Positions 52,130 through 64,000 of a stretch of 64,000 nucleotides of DNA are shown piece by piece. Source of the stretch: Roseithermus sacchariphilus (lineage in GTDB: Bacteria; Bacteroidota; Rhodothermia; Rhodothermales; MEBIC09517); the NCBI GenBank assembly GCA_003285105.1, contig CP030158.1, positions 2,332,501-2,396,500 on the forward strand, read 5' to 3'. Below the pieces are notes generated by a model, which was not told the origin of the DNA, made no database searches, and saw only the letters and a program-made list of their open reading frames with translations. The position numbers were made by a program, and so were the translations under genes. The stretch's first letter is position 1, and the number at the start of each line of letters is the position of its first letter.

Positions 52130-52612
52130 CTAGACACGCCAGCGTCGGAGCCGGGCTTCCACTTCGGCGCGAGGCAGGCGGGCGCCCTCGTCGAGCATAC
52201 GTTGCAGGCCGTCGGCTGCCATGGGAGGCTGGATGATGGCCTCCTCCACGAGCCGGTCGAGCAGCCAGAGGATGCCATGCACCGCCACGTGCAGTTCAGC
52301 GGCGGCCTCCCGAAGCGCCCCGTCGCCGGTAACCAGCAGGGCCGCCTCGTCGAAGGCGAGAACGAGCGCGGCCAGGTCGGCCTCGGACGGACGGCGGTAT
52401 TGCTCGGCCAGCGCGTAGGTGCGCTCGACCTGCTCCGGCGACAGCGTGCGCGGCTCGACGCCCAGCTCCAGCAGCCAGCCAGCATCGACGGTGTTCAGCT
52501 CGTCCAGGACGATGTCCGGCACGGCCCACGTCACCTCCAGTTCGAACACGCGTTGGATGAGGTGCGCCACGTTCAGGTCGATCCAGATGTTCGCGTCGGT
52601 GATGCAGACCAC
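52130..52612 (-). CDS. PIN-like domain protein, toxin candidate
   Basis: The 160-residue product has the PIN acidic core: Asp in VCITDANIWIDL, the DELNT segment, SEADLAALVLA and LLVTGDGALREA. The C-terminal half is helical. The start is a GTG at 52612, 4 nt after the stop of the upstream XRE-ImmA/IrrE gene, which gives an antitoxin-toxin-like order. RNase toxicity is predicted, not shown. Confidence 0.82.
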   Translation of the reverse strand: MVCITDANIWIDLNVAHLIQRVFELEVTWAVPDIVLDELNTVDAGWLLELGVEPRTLSPEQVERTYALAEQYRRPSEADLAALVLAFDEAALLVTGDGALREAAAELHVAVHGILWLLDRLVEEAIIQPPMAADGLQRMLDEGARLPRAEVEARLRRWRV

Positions 52613-52616
52613 GGTA

Positions 52617-53789
<1,173 letters not shown>

Positions 53790-53867
53790 TCACTGAAGAC
53801 AGGGGTCATTCTTCTCATCTGAAAGATGGGAAATGGGAGGCTCCTTGCTTTGCCCGTTCAGCCCTCT

Positions 53868-54743
53868 CTAGCCCAGCAAGATCACCGCGGCACCGGTGAG
53901 CATGATCAGGCTGCCGATGGCCCGCCGCCCGGTGTGGGCCTCCCGGAAGAGCACGAAGCCGAACAGCACGTTGAGCACCATGCTGACCTGGAACAGCGCC
54001 AGCGCGTAGGCGACGAGCATCCGTTCGAAGACGGCCAGGGTCAGGTATTGCATGGCCAGGATCAGCAGGGCCAGTCCCAGCAGCCGCCCGGCGTTATGCC
54101 GGAGCGCGACGCCGCTCCCCCGCAGCGCGCCCGGCGCGGTCACGCGCAGGCACAGCAGCGCCATCGGAACGTTCAGCAGGGCCCAGGCCATGAAGGTGTG
54201 CTCCGGGGTGGCCTCGCGCACGGCCGCCTTCAGGAAGATCGCCCCCACCGCGCCGAAGACGAGCGAGAGGATGCGGTACCAGAAGCCGCGCTCCCGCAGC
54301 AGCCGCCCGAAGGCCCGGACGCCGGCCCGCTCCCCCGCCGGCGACAGGAAGAAGCTGCCCAGGAGGATGATGCCGATCCCCAGCACACCCGGCCCCGTCG
54401 GCACCTCGCCGAGCAAGAGGATGCCCGGCAGCAGCGCGACGACCGGCTTGTAGGCGTTCAGCGGGCCGAACAGCGACAGGTCCGTCATGCGGATCGCCTG
54501 TACCATCAGCACGTTGCCCGGCGTCTCGAACAGCGCGGCCAGCATCATGCTGATCCAGAAGGCCCGGGGCAGCCCGCCGGCGTCCAGCCATACCAGGCCC
54601 GGGGCCACCCCGAGCGCCAGCAGGCCGAACGTGACGGTCACGATCAGGGCCGGATGCAGCCCGGCCAGCGTCAGACGCTTCTGCAGCACGTTGGACCACG
54701 AGCCGGCCAGGATGCGCCCGAGCACGAGCAGCGAGAGGGTCAT
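53868..54743 (-). CDS. EamA/DMT-family transporter
   Basis: This 291-residue protein has about ten transmembrane helices in two EamA-like halves (for example FGLLALGVAPGLVWL, then FWYRILSLVFGAVGAIFLKA in the second half). The start is ATG 54741-54743. The substrate cannot be told; the family moves metabolites and drugs. It diverges from fbp. Confidence 0.85.
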   Translation of the reverse strand: MTLSLLVLGRILAGSWSNVLQKRLTLAGLHPALIVTVTFGLLALGVAPGLVWLDAGGLPRAFWISMMLAALFETPGNVLMVQAIRMTDLSLFGPLNAYKPVVALLPGILLLGEVPTGPGVLGIGIILLGSFFLSPAGERAGVRAFGRLLRERGFWYRILSLVFGAVGAIFLKAAVREATPEHTFMAWALLNVPMALLCLRVTAPGALRGSGVALRHNAGRLLGLALLILAMQYLTLAVFERMLVAYALALFQVSMVLNVLFGFVLFREAHTGRRAIGSLIMLTGAAVILLG

Positions 54744-54821
54744 GGGCAAAGGGGAGATGGAAGAGAGCGGCAGGGTGTGTACCTTACCGGACCGGCCCGA
54801 TCACCAGCCCGATGCCGTCGC

Positions 54822-55886
54822 ATGACCGATCCGCACCCCCGCTCCACCGTGCCGAACGCCCGGCGGGCCTCGCTCGACGCCGGGGCCGTGATGACGCTGG
54901 AGCAGTTCATCATCGATCAGCAACACCGGTTCCCTCACTCGACGGGCTCCTTCTCGCGGTTGATCCGGGACATCAGCGTGGCCGCCAAGATCATCAACCG
55001 CGACGTGCGCCGCGCCGGGCTGGTCGACATCTTCGGCGACTCCGGCCAGATCAACGTGCAGGGGGAGGTGCAGAAGAAGCTCGATGCGCTGGCTCACGCC
55101 GAGATGGAGCGGGCGCTGCGGCGTGGCGGTGAGTGCGTGCTGATCGGCTCCGAAGAGCACGCCGAGGCCATCCCCCTGCAAACCTCCAGCGAGTCCGGGC
55201 GCTACATCGTGCTCATGGACCCGCTGGACGGCTCCTCCAACATCGAAGTCAACGTGTCCATCGGGACGATCTTCAGCGTGTACCGTCTGCCCGAAGGGCA
55301 GGCCGAGGCGACGCTGGACGCCGCGCTCCAGCCCGGCACGCAGCAGGTGGCCGCCGGATACGTCGTCTACGGCTCGTCCACGATGCTCGTCTACACCACC
55401 GGAGACGGGGTCAACGGCTTCACGCTGGATCCGTCCATCGGGGAGTTCATCCTTTCCCATCCCAACATCCGCACGCCCCGGCAGGGACGGATCTACTCCG
55501 TCAACGTCGGAAACTACCGCTCCTTCGACGCCGGCCTGCGGGCCTACCTGGAGTGGGTGCAGGAGGAGGACCCCGCCACGAACCGGCCCTTCACGCTGCG
55601 CTACATCGGCTCCTTCGTCTCCGACTTCCACCGCAACCTGCTCAAGGGCGGTATCTACATCTATCCCGCCAACACCCGCGACCCCGAGGGCAAGCTCCGG
55701 CTCATGTACGAGGCCAACCCCATGGCCTTCATCGTCGAGCAGGCCGGCGGGCGCGCCACCGACGGCACCCGTCGCATCCTCTCGAAACGGCCCGAGGCCC
55801 TGCACCAGCGGACCCCCGTGTTCATCGGGAGCGAGGAGATGGTGCGGCGTGTCGAGTCGTTCCTGCATCCCTCGTCGGCTCGCTGA
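54822..55886 (+). CDS. fbp: fructose-1,6-bisphosphatase class I
   Basis: This 354-residue enzyme hydrolyses fructose-1,6-bisphosphate in gluconeogenesis. Metal-binding motif: LMDPLDGSSNIEVN; substrate-binding segments: GSFVSDFHRNLLKGGIYIYP and KLRLMYEANPMAFIVEQAGG. The N-terminal extension before TLEQFIIDQQHRFPHSTGSF is about 25 residues and poorly conserved-looking. The start ATG is at 54822. Confidence 0.96.
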   Translation: MTDPHPRSTVPNARRASLDAGAVMTLEQFIIDQQHRFPHSTGSFSRLIRDISVAAKIINRDVRRAGLVDIFGDSGQINVQGEVQKKLDALAHAEMERALRRGGECVLIGSEEHAEAIPLQTSSESGRYIVLMDPLDGSSNIEVNVSIGTIFSVYRLPEGQAEATLDAALQPGTQQVAAGYVVYGSSTMLVYTTGDGVNGFTLDPSIGEFILSHPNIRTPRQGRIYSVNVGNYRSFDAGLRAYLEWVQEEDPATNRPFTLRYIGSFVSDFHRNLLKGGIYIYPANTRDPEGKLRLMYEANPMAFIVEQAGGRATDGTRRILSKRPEALHQRTPVFIGSEEMVRRVESFLHPSSAR

Positions 55887-56361
55887 CGGGATCGCCTCGC
55901 GCCCCGGCCCTCGGCGGCCAGGACCGCCCGGCGGCGACGCGCCCTGCGCGGCGGGTCCGGCGACGCCGGGTGGCCGCCCCCGCGGAAAAAAAGCGTCCAC
56001 GGAGGTTCCGGTGGGATTTTTTAATATAAAGAAAAGATGAAATGAAGGAAAAATTAAATGGGTTGAGGCTGTGAGTTTGGGTAAAAACAAAATGATTCGC
56101 GCAAATGGGATCTTATTATTTCATGCATTTATGATGTTATGCTATTAAAAATTAAATGGAAGCGCTACCGATTGGCGGCGGTCGTGTGAACGCATCCCGG
56201 TTGGCGGCGTTTTTGTTGCATTGACGTTTCACCCCGCCAATCGCGTTATTACGGCACACATCAGGCACCAGCCATCCATCGTAGCGATGACCACCCTACC
56301 CACCTATCGTCCCCACACCGCCGCGCTTCCGGCGCCGGCACGGGGCCGGCATGCGGGCCTG
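55887..56361. promoter_or_regulatory. AT-rich promoter region of the ilv-leu operon
   Basis: The stretch is strikingly AT-rich at 56020-56160. It contains a repeated motif CGATTGGCGGCG (56169-56180), CGGTTGGCGGCG (56198-56209) and the inverted CGCCAATCG (56235-56243), a likely regulator cluster. No other gene is seen. A promoter in or after this stretch would drive the leader peptide and ilvB. Confidence 0.6.
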
Positions 56362-56466
56362 ATGTCGAACGCTTTGCTTAGCGGGATTGTCACGGTATCG
56401 ACGATCGAAGTCCTACGACTTACGATCCTCGTTCTCCTTATTAGCCTCGTCATTATTACGGGCTAA
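56362..56466 (+). CDS. branched-chain amino-acid operon leader peptide
   Basis: A 34-codon frame (ATG 56362 to TAA 56464-56466) whose C-terminal 16 residues are VLRLTILVLLISLVII: 13 of 16 are Leu, Ile or Val. That composition, the position 328 bp before ilvB and a downstream inverted repeat fit an attenuation leader like ilvL/ilvB leader peptides. Starts further upstream (56287 or 56221) would lengthen it. Ribosome stalling at scarce Leu/Ile/Val tRNAs is the expected sensor. Confidence 0.75.
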   Translation: MSNALLSGIVTVSTIEVLRLTILVLLISLVIITG

Positions 56467-56472
56467 GCGACC

Positions 56473-56536
56473 GGTCAATCCCGAGCACATCCGCGAGCAG
56501 AGTGACTGCACACATCGAGGGCGCCTGGGATTGACC
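56473..56536 (+). terminator. attenuator-like inverted repeat
   Basis: GGTCAATCCC (56473-56482) and GGGATTGACC (56527-56536) are perfect 10-bp arms with a 44-nt interval, beginning 6 nt after the leader stop. Together with the leader peptide they could be a terminator or antiterminator. No strong T-run follows, so the mechanism (intrinsic or Rho) is open. Confidence 0.6.
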
Positions 56537-56794
56537 AGACCAGCCACCGATGATGCAGCAACCTCCCGATACACCCCCTGCCGTCAGCCCCGGTGCCTCC
56601 CGGCCCGGATCGGAAGCTCCCCACGAGTCGGTCGGATACCGTCCAGGCCGTCGTGTGTCCGAGCGCATCGGCCGCCGGGGCGCGCTCCCGGATCGCCGAC
56701 CGTTCTTACCCCACCGTTTCCCTGACACCGTCCGGCCCGAGGCCGGCGCCCAACCTGCCTGACCCTCCTCCCCCTATCCCATTCGCAGAACGCC

Positions 56795-58594
56795 ATGGAG
56801 CAGCACAGCACCCGTCCCGGAAGCATGACCGGTACCCCGGCCGGTGACGGCCAGGCTCAGGGCCAACCCGCTTTGCCCCACACGGGCGTGACGATGACCG
56901 GCGCGGAGATCTTCGTCCGCGCGCTCGAGGCCGAGGGCGTCAAGGTCGTCTTCGGCCATCCCGGCGGGGCCGTCATCAAGATCTACGACGAGATCGCGCG
57001 CCTCAAGCCCACGTTCGAGCACGTGCTGGTCCGCCACGAGCAGGGCGGCACGCACGCCGCCGAGGGCTATGCCAAAGCCACCGGGCAGGTCGGCACGGTG
57101 CTCGTGACCAGCGGCCCGGGCGCGACGAACTGCGTCACCGGCATCGCCGATGCCTACATGGACTCGGTGCCGATCGTCGTCTTCACCGGGCAGGTGCCCG
57201 TGCCGCTCATCGGCAACGATGCCTTCCAGGAGACGGACACGATCGGGGTGACGCGCAGCATCACCAAGCACAGCTTCCAGGTGCGCCGCGTCGAGGACAT
57301 GACCTGGATGATCCGGGCCGCCTATCACATCGCCCGGACGGGCCGCCCCGGCCCGGTCGTGGTCGACCTGCCCAAGGACGTGTTGTTGGCCGAGACGACC
57401 TTCCAGTACCCGTCCGACGTGCAGGATCGGATCCGGGGGTATCGGGTCCACACGACGCCGAACCCGGCCAAGGTGGAGCGGGCCGCCCGAATGATCGCCC
57501 GCGCCCGGCGCCCGCTGCTCTACGTGGGCGGTGGCGTCAACGGTGCCGGAGCGGCGCCGGAGCTGCTGGAGCTGGCGCACAAAGCCCGCATTCCCGTCAC
57601 CACGACGCTGCACGGGCTGGGGGCGTTTCCGGAAGACGACCCGCTCTCGCTGGGGATGCTGGGCATGCACGGCACCTGGTACGCCAACCAGGCCGTCCAG
57701 CATTGTGATCTGCTCATCGCCGTCGGCGCCCGCTTCGATGACCGGGTGACGGGCAAGCTGGAGGCCTGGGCGCCCCACGCCAAGGTCATCCACATGGACA
57801 TCGACCAGGCCTGCGTCTCGAAGAACGTGTGGTGTGACTGTGCCGTGCTCGGAGACGTCAAGGAATCGCTCCGCGCCCTGCTGCCGCTGGTCGACCCGAA
57901 GGACACGCAGGCCTGGCTGGACGAGATCGCCGCCTGGCGCGCCGAGTGCCCGCTGGCGTATGAACATGATGGACGGCTCCACGCGCAGTTCGTCATCGAG
58001 CAGCTGCGCGCGATCTCCGGCGGGGACGCCGTGGTGGTCTCGGACGTGGGCCAGCATCAGATGTGGACGGCCCAGTTCTTCCGCTACAAGCATCCGCGCT
58101 CGCACATCACCTCCGGCGGCCTCGGCACGATGGGTTTCTGCCTGCCGGCTGCCATGGGGGCGGCCTTCGGGCTGCGCGAGCAGGGCAAGGACCTGCCGGT
58201 CATCTCGATCTCCGGCGACGGCGGCTTCGTGATGAACGCGCAGGAACTGGGCGTCATCGCCAAGCACCGGCTGCCGATCAAGATCGTCGTGATCAACAAC
58301 CAGTTCCTGGGGATGGTGCGGCAGTGGCAGGAGCTGTTCCATCAGGAGCGCTACAGCCAGACCAACCTGGCGGATACCAACCCCGACTTCGTGAAGCTGG
58401 CCGAGGCCTTTGGGATCGAAGCGATGCGGGCCACCAGCCCCGAGGAGGCCGAAGACGTGATCGCCCGGGCCTGGCAGATCACGGATCGGCCGGTGCTGCT
58501 GGAGTTCCGCGTCGTCCCCGAAGGCATGGTCTTCCCCATGGTGCCGGCCGGCGCCGCCACCGACGACATGATCACGGCACGGTTCAAGGAGTAG
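56795..58594 (+). CDS. ilvB: acetolactate synthase, large subunit
   Basis: This 599-residue ThDP enzyme makes acetolactate or acetohydroxybutyrate. The catalytic Glu is in VRHEQGGTHAAEGYA. The central FAD-binding region contains NGAGAAPELLELAHKARIP, and the ThDP-binding motif is GDGGFVMNAQELGVIAKH followed by NN. The N-terminal 33 residues (MEQHSTRP to about PHTGV) are an extension relative to the usual start (MTGAEIF). An alternative ATG lies at 56825. It is the first structural gene of the operon. Confidence 0.97.
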   Translation: MEQHSTRPGSMTGTPAGDGQAQGQPALPHTGVTMTGAEIFVRALEAEGVKVVFGHPGGAVIKIYDEIARLKPTFEHVLVRHEQGGTHAAEGYAKATGQVGTVLVTSGPGATNCVTGIADAYMDSVPIVVFTGQVPVPLIGNDAFQETDTIGVTRSITKHSFQVRRVEDMTWMIRAAYHIARTGRPGPVVVDLPKDVLLAETTFQYPSDVQDRIRGYRVHTTPNPAKVERAARMIARARRPLLYVGGGVNGAGAAPELLELAHKARIPVTTTLHGLGAFPEDDPLSLGMLGMHGTWYANQAVQHCDLLIAVGARFDDRVTGKLEAWAPHAKVIHMDIDQACVSKNVWCDCAVLGDVKESLRALLPLVDPKDTQAWLDEIAAWRAECPLAYEHDGRLHAQFVIEQLRAISGGDAVVVSDVGQHQMWTAQFFRYKHPRSHITSGGLGTMGFCLPAAMGAAFGLREQGKDLPVISISGDGGFVMNAQELGVIAKHRLPIKIVVINNQFLGMVRQWQELFHQERYSQTNLADTNPDFVKLAEAFGIEAMRATSPEEAEDVIARAWQITDRPVLLEFRVVPEGMVFPMVPAGAATDDMITARFKE

Positions 58595-58746
58595 CTGCTG
58601 GCTTCTAGCTGCTGGCTGCTGGCTCTCAGCCGTCAGCCATCAGCCATCAGCCGTCAGCCATCAGCCGTTAGCCGTCAGCTAACAGCCCGCAGCCCACAGC
58701 CCACCGCCCGTAGCCCACAGCCCTCGGCTCACAGCCTACAGCCAGA
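58595..58746. repeat. heptanucleotide array inside the ilv-leu operon
   Basis: The AGCCNNN-type array between ilvB and ilvN begins with a reverse-orientation part (GCTGCTGGCT) and then switches to AGCCGTC and AGCCCAC units. The orientation change lets the transcript fold back. Confidence 0.88.
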
Positions 58747-58750
58747 CCCT

Positions 58751-59323
58751 ATGCCCGACACGCTGACCTCGCAGCAGATCCTCCGCAAGCAGAAGATGGG
58801 GGAACCGGTGTACTCGGACGACGCCGAGCACATCCACCGTCACATCGTGATGGTGTTGCTGGAAAACCATCTGGGAGCCCTCAACCGGGTCATCAACCTG
58901 TTCTCGCAGCGCGGCTTCAACCTCGAAAGCGTGGCCGTGGGCGAGACGGAAGACCCGACGGTTTCCCGTCTCACCATCGTGACCACCGGCAACGACCGGA
59001 TCATCAAGCAGGTCATCCGCCAGCTCAACAACCTCGTCGATGCGCTGGAGGTGGAGGACCTGACCGAGCATGAGTACGTCGAGCGCGAGTTGCTCTTGCT
59101 CAAGGTGAAGTACACGCCCGAGAACCGGGCTGCGCTCATGGAAAATGCCCACATCTTCCGCGGCAAGGTGGTCGACATCACGAAGGACACGATGACCTTC
59201 GAGGTCACCGGCCCGACGAAGAAGGTGAACGCTTTCCTGGGGCTGATGAAGCCCTACGGCATCGTCGAGACGGCGCGGAGCGGGCGCGTGGCCATGCGCC
59301 GGGCGCTCGTCTTCGGCAGCTGA
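58751..59323 (+). CDS. ilvN: acetolactate synthase, small (regulatory) subunit
   Basis: This 190-residue protein has an N-terminal ACT domain ([20 protein letters not shown], then [11 protein letters not shown]) that binds valine for feedback inhibition, and a C-terminal ALS-SSU domain ([19 protein letters not shown]). It restores activity and sensitivity to IlvB. The ATG at 58751 is 4 nt after the repeat array. Confidence 0.96.
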   Translation: MPDTLTSQQILRKQKMGEPVYSDDAEHIHRHIVMVLLENHLGALNRVINLFSQRGFNLESVAVGETEDPTVSRLTIVTTGNDRIIKQVIRQLNNLVDALEVEDLTEHEYVERELLLLKVKYTPENRAALMENAHIFRGKVVDITKDTMTFEVTGPTKKVNAFLGLMKPYGIVETARSGRVAMRRALVFGS

Positions 59324-59364
59324 CCCCCCGTTCGATCGTTTCCCCATCACCCTCCGATCTTCCC

Positions 59365-61528
<2,164 letters not shown>

Positions 61529-61667
61529 TGGCTGCCATGACCTTCCGGTTGCTACGGCGACTTAGCGGGCGCCCGGTCCTCTCCGGGAAGCCGGCTCTGC
61601 CGGCCGGGCCGGGCGCGCCTTCGCCTGAATCCGACACCCCTGTCCACGCAACGCGCTCTCCGCTCTC

Positions 61668-63269
61668 ATGAGCCAGAACCACATTCTCATCTTCGACACG
61701 ACGCTGCGCGACGGCGAACAGGCCCCCGGCGCGTCCATGACCGTGCCCGAAAAGGTCGCCATCGCCCGGCAACTGGCCCGGCTGAACGTCGATGTCATCG
61801 AAGCCGGCTTCCCGGTGTCCTCCCCCGGCCAGTACGAGGCCGTCCGCCGGGTCGTCGCCGAAGTCAGCGGCCCCACGATCTGCGCCCTGGCCCGGGCCGT
61901 CGAACAGGACATCCGCGCCGCCGGGGAGGCCCTCCAGGGAGGCGCCCGCACCCGCATCCACACCTTCATCGCCACCAGCGACATCCACATCGACGCCAAG
62001 TTCGGCGACGATCGCTTCGGGAAGACGCTGCGCGAGAAGCGGCAGACCATCCTCCGCATGGTGGACGAAGCCGTGCGCTATGCCTGCACCTTCACCGACG
62101 ACGTCGAGTTCAGCGCCGAAGACGCCGGCCGGACCGACCTGGGCTACCTCTGTGAAGTGGTGCAGGCCGCCGTCGCCGCCGGCGCGACGACCATCAACAT
62201 CCCGGACACGACCGGGTATTGCATCCCGTCCGAGTACGCCGAGATGTTCACCACCGTGCGGGCGTGCCTGGCGGGGCGGGACGACGTCATCCTCTCGACG
62301 CACTGCCACGACGACCTGGGGCTGGCCGTGGCCAACTCGCTGGCCGCCGTGCAGGCCGGAGCCCGGCAGGTCGAGTGTACGATCAACGGCATCGGAGAGC
62401 GGGCCGGGAATGCGGCGCTCGAAGAGGTCGTCATGGCGCTCAAGGTGCGCGGATCGAAGTTCGGCGTCGACACCCGCATCGTGACGCGCGAGCTGGCGGC
62501 GACGAGCAAGATGGTGTCCGTCGCCTGTGGCTTTCCCGTGCCGCCGAACAAGGCCATCGTGGGCCGCAACGCCTTCAGCCACGAGGCGGGCATCCACCAG
62601 CACGGCGTGCTGCGCCGCCGGGACACCTACGAGATCATGCGGGCGGAGGACGTGGGGCAGGAGCCCGAGCAGATCCGCCTGGGGCGCCACTCCGGCCGTC
62701 ACGGCTTCTTCAGCCGCCTCGAAAAGCTGGGCGCGCAGGTGGCCGAGGACCAGCGGGAAACCCTCTACCAGCAGTTCGTCGAGCTGGCCGACCGCAAGAA
62801 GGAGATCTACGACGCCGACCTGCTGCACCTGGTCGACCAGCACCGGCTGCGGGTGACCGAGCCGCACTATCGCATCAATGCGATGAAGGTGTCGGTGGAC
62901 ACCACCGGGCAGCCGCAGGCCGAGGTGCAGGTCTACCTGAGCCGGTCCGGCGTCATCCGCACCGTGCAGGCCGAGGGGGAAGGGCCGGTGGAGGCCATCT
63001 ACCGGGCCATCGACGAGGCCGTCGGCGACGCGCACGAGCTGATCAGCTACGACATCCATTCCGTGTCGCAGGGGTCCGACGCCCTCGGCGAGGTGACGGT
63101 CATGATCCGCTTCGCCGGCACCAGCTTCCGGGGCAGCGCCCGCAGCGTGGATGTGTTGAAAGCATCGGCCGACGCCTACATCGAAGCCATCAACAAAATG
63201 GAAATGCACCGCACCGAGGAGGAGAACGTCGCCTTCGTCGGACGCGGCATCATCGAGTCGTTTCAATAG
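61668..63269 (+). CDS. leuA: 2-isopropylmalate synthase
   Basis: This 533-residue enzyme condenses acetyl-CoA with 2-ketoisovalerate. The TIM barrel starts with IFDTTLRDGEQAPGASM and contains HCHDDLGLAVANSLAAVQAG (metal His). NAFSHEAGIHQHGVL follows, and the C-terminal LeuA regulatory (leucine-binding) domain covers about residues 400-533. The presence of that domain supports LeuA over citramalate synthase. Confidence 0.96.
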   Translation: MSQNHILIFDTTLRDGEQAPGASMTVPEKVAIARQLARLNVDVIEAGFPVSSPGQYEAVRRVVAEVSGPTICALARAVEQDIRAAGEALQGGARTRIHTFIATSDIHIDAKFGDDRFGKTLREKRQTILRMVDEAVRYACTFTDDVEFSAEDAGRTDLGYLCEVVQAAVAAGATTINIPDTTGYCIPSEYAEMFTTVRACLAGRDDVILSTHCHDDLGLAVANSLAAVQAGARQVECTINGIGERAGNAALEEVVMALKVRGSKFGVDTRIVTRELAATSKMVSVACGFPVPPNKAIVGRNAFSHEAGIHQHGVLRRRDTYEIMRAEDVGQEPEQIRLGRHSGRHGFFSRLEKLGAQVAEDQRETLYQQFVELADRKKEIYDADLLHLVDQHRLRVTEPHYRINAMKVSVDTTGQPQAEVQVYLSRSGVIRTVQAEGEGPVEAIYRAIDEAVGDAHELISYDIHSVSQGSDALGEVTVMIRFAGTSFRGSARSVDVLKASADAYIEAINKMEMHRTEEENVAFVGRGIIESFQ

Positions 63270-63348
63270 CAGCGGTCAGGTATCAGCGGTCAGCTTTCAG
63301 TGATCTACCTGACAGGCTGCCCGCTGAACGCTGACGCCTGAAAGCTAC
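63270..63348. repeat. heptanucleotide-type repeat between leuA and leuC
   Basis: AGCGGTC and related 7-mers (AGGTATC, AGCTTTC), then an inverted part (GCTGAAC, GCTGACG). Weaker match to AGCCNNN than the other arrays. Confidence 0.7.
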
Positions 63349-63353
63349 TTCTT

Positions 63354-64000
63354 ATGACCATCACCGAGAAGATCATCGCACAGCATGCCGGCCGCGAGCG
63401 TGTGGTGCCGGGCGAGAATGTGTGGATCAGCGTCGACATCTTGATGACGCACGACGTCTGCGGACCGCCGGCCATCGACATCTTCAAGCGCGAGTTCGGC
63501 GAGAAGGCCCGGGTGTGGGACCGCAACAAGCTGGTCATCATGCCGGACCACTACATCTTCACGGCGGACGCCCACGCCAACCGTAACGTGCGCATCCTGC
63601 GCGAATTTGCCGCCGAGCAGGACCTGCCGCACTTCTTCGACGTCGGTACGGCGCGCTACAAGGGGGTCTGCCACGTGGGCCTGGCCGAGGAGGGCTTCAA
63701 CCGCCCCGGCACCGTGCTGATCGGGACGGACAGCCACACCTGTACCTCGGGCGCCTTCGGGCTGTTCTCGACGGGGGTGGGCAACACCGATGCGGCCTTC
63801 ATCATGGGCACCGGCAAGATCTGGGTGAAGGTCCCGGCGACCATGCGGTTCGTCTTCGAGGGCAGCCTGCCGCCCTACCTGATGGCCAAGGACCTCATCC
63901 TCCAGGTCATCGGCGACATCGGCTTCGACGGCGGGACGTACAAGGCGCTGGAGTTCGACGGCGAGGCGGTCTTCGACCTGTCGATGGAAGAGCGCATGAC
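63354..64000 (+). CDS. leuC: 3-isopropylmalate dehydratase large subunit (3' end outside window)
   Basis: The 5' 215 codons are visible. The aconitase-like start MTITEKIIAQHAGRERVVPG, DHYIFTADAHANRNV and TDSHTCTSGAFGLFSTGVG (iron-sulfur/active-site segment) identify the isomerase that makes 3-isopropylmalate. The ATG is at 63354. The gene runs off the end of the window; leuD presumably follows. Confidence 0.95.
   Translation, partial: MTITEKIIAQHAGRERVVPGENVWISVDILMTHDVCGPPAIDIFKREFGEKARVWDRNKLVIMPDHYIFTADAHANRNVRILREFAAEQDLPHFFDVGTARYKGVCHVGLAEEGFNRPGTVLIGTDSHTCTSGAFGLFSTGVGNTDAAFIMGTGKIWVKVPATMRFVFEGSLPPYLMAKDLILQVIGDIGFDGGTYKALEFDGEAVFDLSMEERM

Overview
The window is high-GC (roughly 65-70%) DNA from a Gram-negative bacterium. 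The envelope gene set (TamA/TamB, MlaD/E/F, a 7TMR-DISM histidine kinase), the long-form IspH, a class I ketol-acid reductoisomerase and PurT fit a Rhodothermota / Rhodothermales-type member of the wider Bacteroidota. That placement is inferred from gene content, not from a marker-gene comparison.

Positions 1 to about 15,400 are accessory DNA: an integrated element lying against the 3' end of a tRNA-Leu(CAA) gene (15402-15486, minus strand). It has a tyrosine integrase, a DUF6364/PIN toxin-antitoxin pair, an XRE-S24 (CI/LexA-like) repressor, and a divergently transcribed, overlapping early block: HTH protein, replication-like winged-helix protein, excisionase-like HTH protein, GH24 endolysin, and two membrane proteins. 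A second block follows: an ECF sigma factor and a WYL regulator diverge from two related proteins that look like degenerate AAA+ domains. After these come small hypothetical genes and a SLOG/DprA-like protein. No capsid, portal, terminase or tail gene is present. The element carries a recurring 18-bp perfect palindrome that is read in frame inside several of its proteins, and a related nested palindrome.

Positions 15.5-55.9 kb are chromosomal. They hold an SDR, an M20 dipeptidase, two lipoproteins, a methyltransferase, IspH, a histidine kinase and Tgt. A long minus-strand envelope cluster follows in transcription order YihY, TamA, TamB, MlaE, MlaF, MlaD, an AI-2E family transporter, a small membrane protein, and Tgt. 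Next are YqaA and ClpX, an rRNA-type m5C methyltransferase, a cold-shock protein, a DsbA-like protein, a predicted amidoligase cluster (GCS2, RLAN/RimK ATP-grasp, C39-like peptidase), PurT, an S9 peptidase, a second GH24 lysozyme, a TIGR04282 protein, an ImmA/IrrE-PIN toxin-antitoxin-like pair with a good operator, a DMT transporter and fructose-1,6-bisphosphatase.

Positions 56.2-64 kb are the branched-chain amino-acid operon: a Leu/Ile/Val-rich leader peptide with a downstream 10-bp inverted repeat, then ilvB, ilvN, ilvC, leuB, leuA and the start of leuC, which runs off the window.

Two window-wide properties matter to any user. First, nine frameshifts in eight otherwise well-conserved genes all look like the loss of one base from a G or C homopolymer, which points to assembly error rather than gene decay. 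Second, intergenic arrays of heptanucleotides of the form AGCCNNN recur at seven or more places outside the element, including inside the ilv-leu operon.
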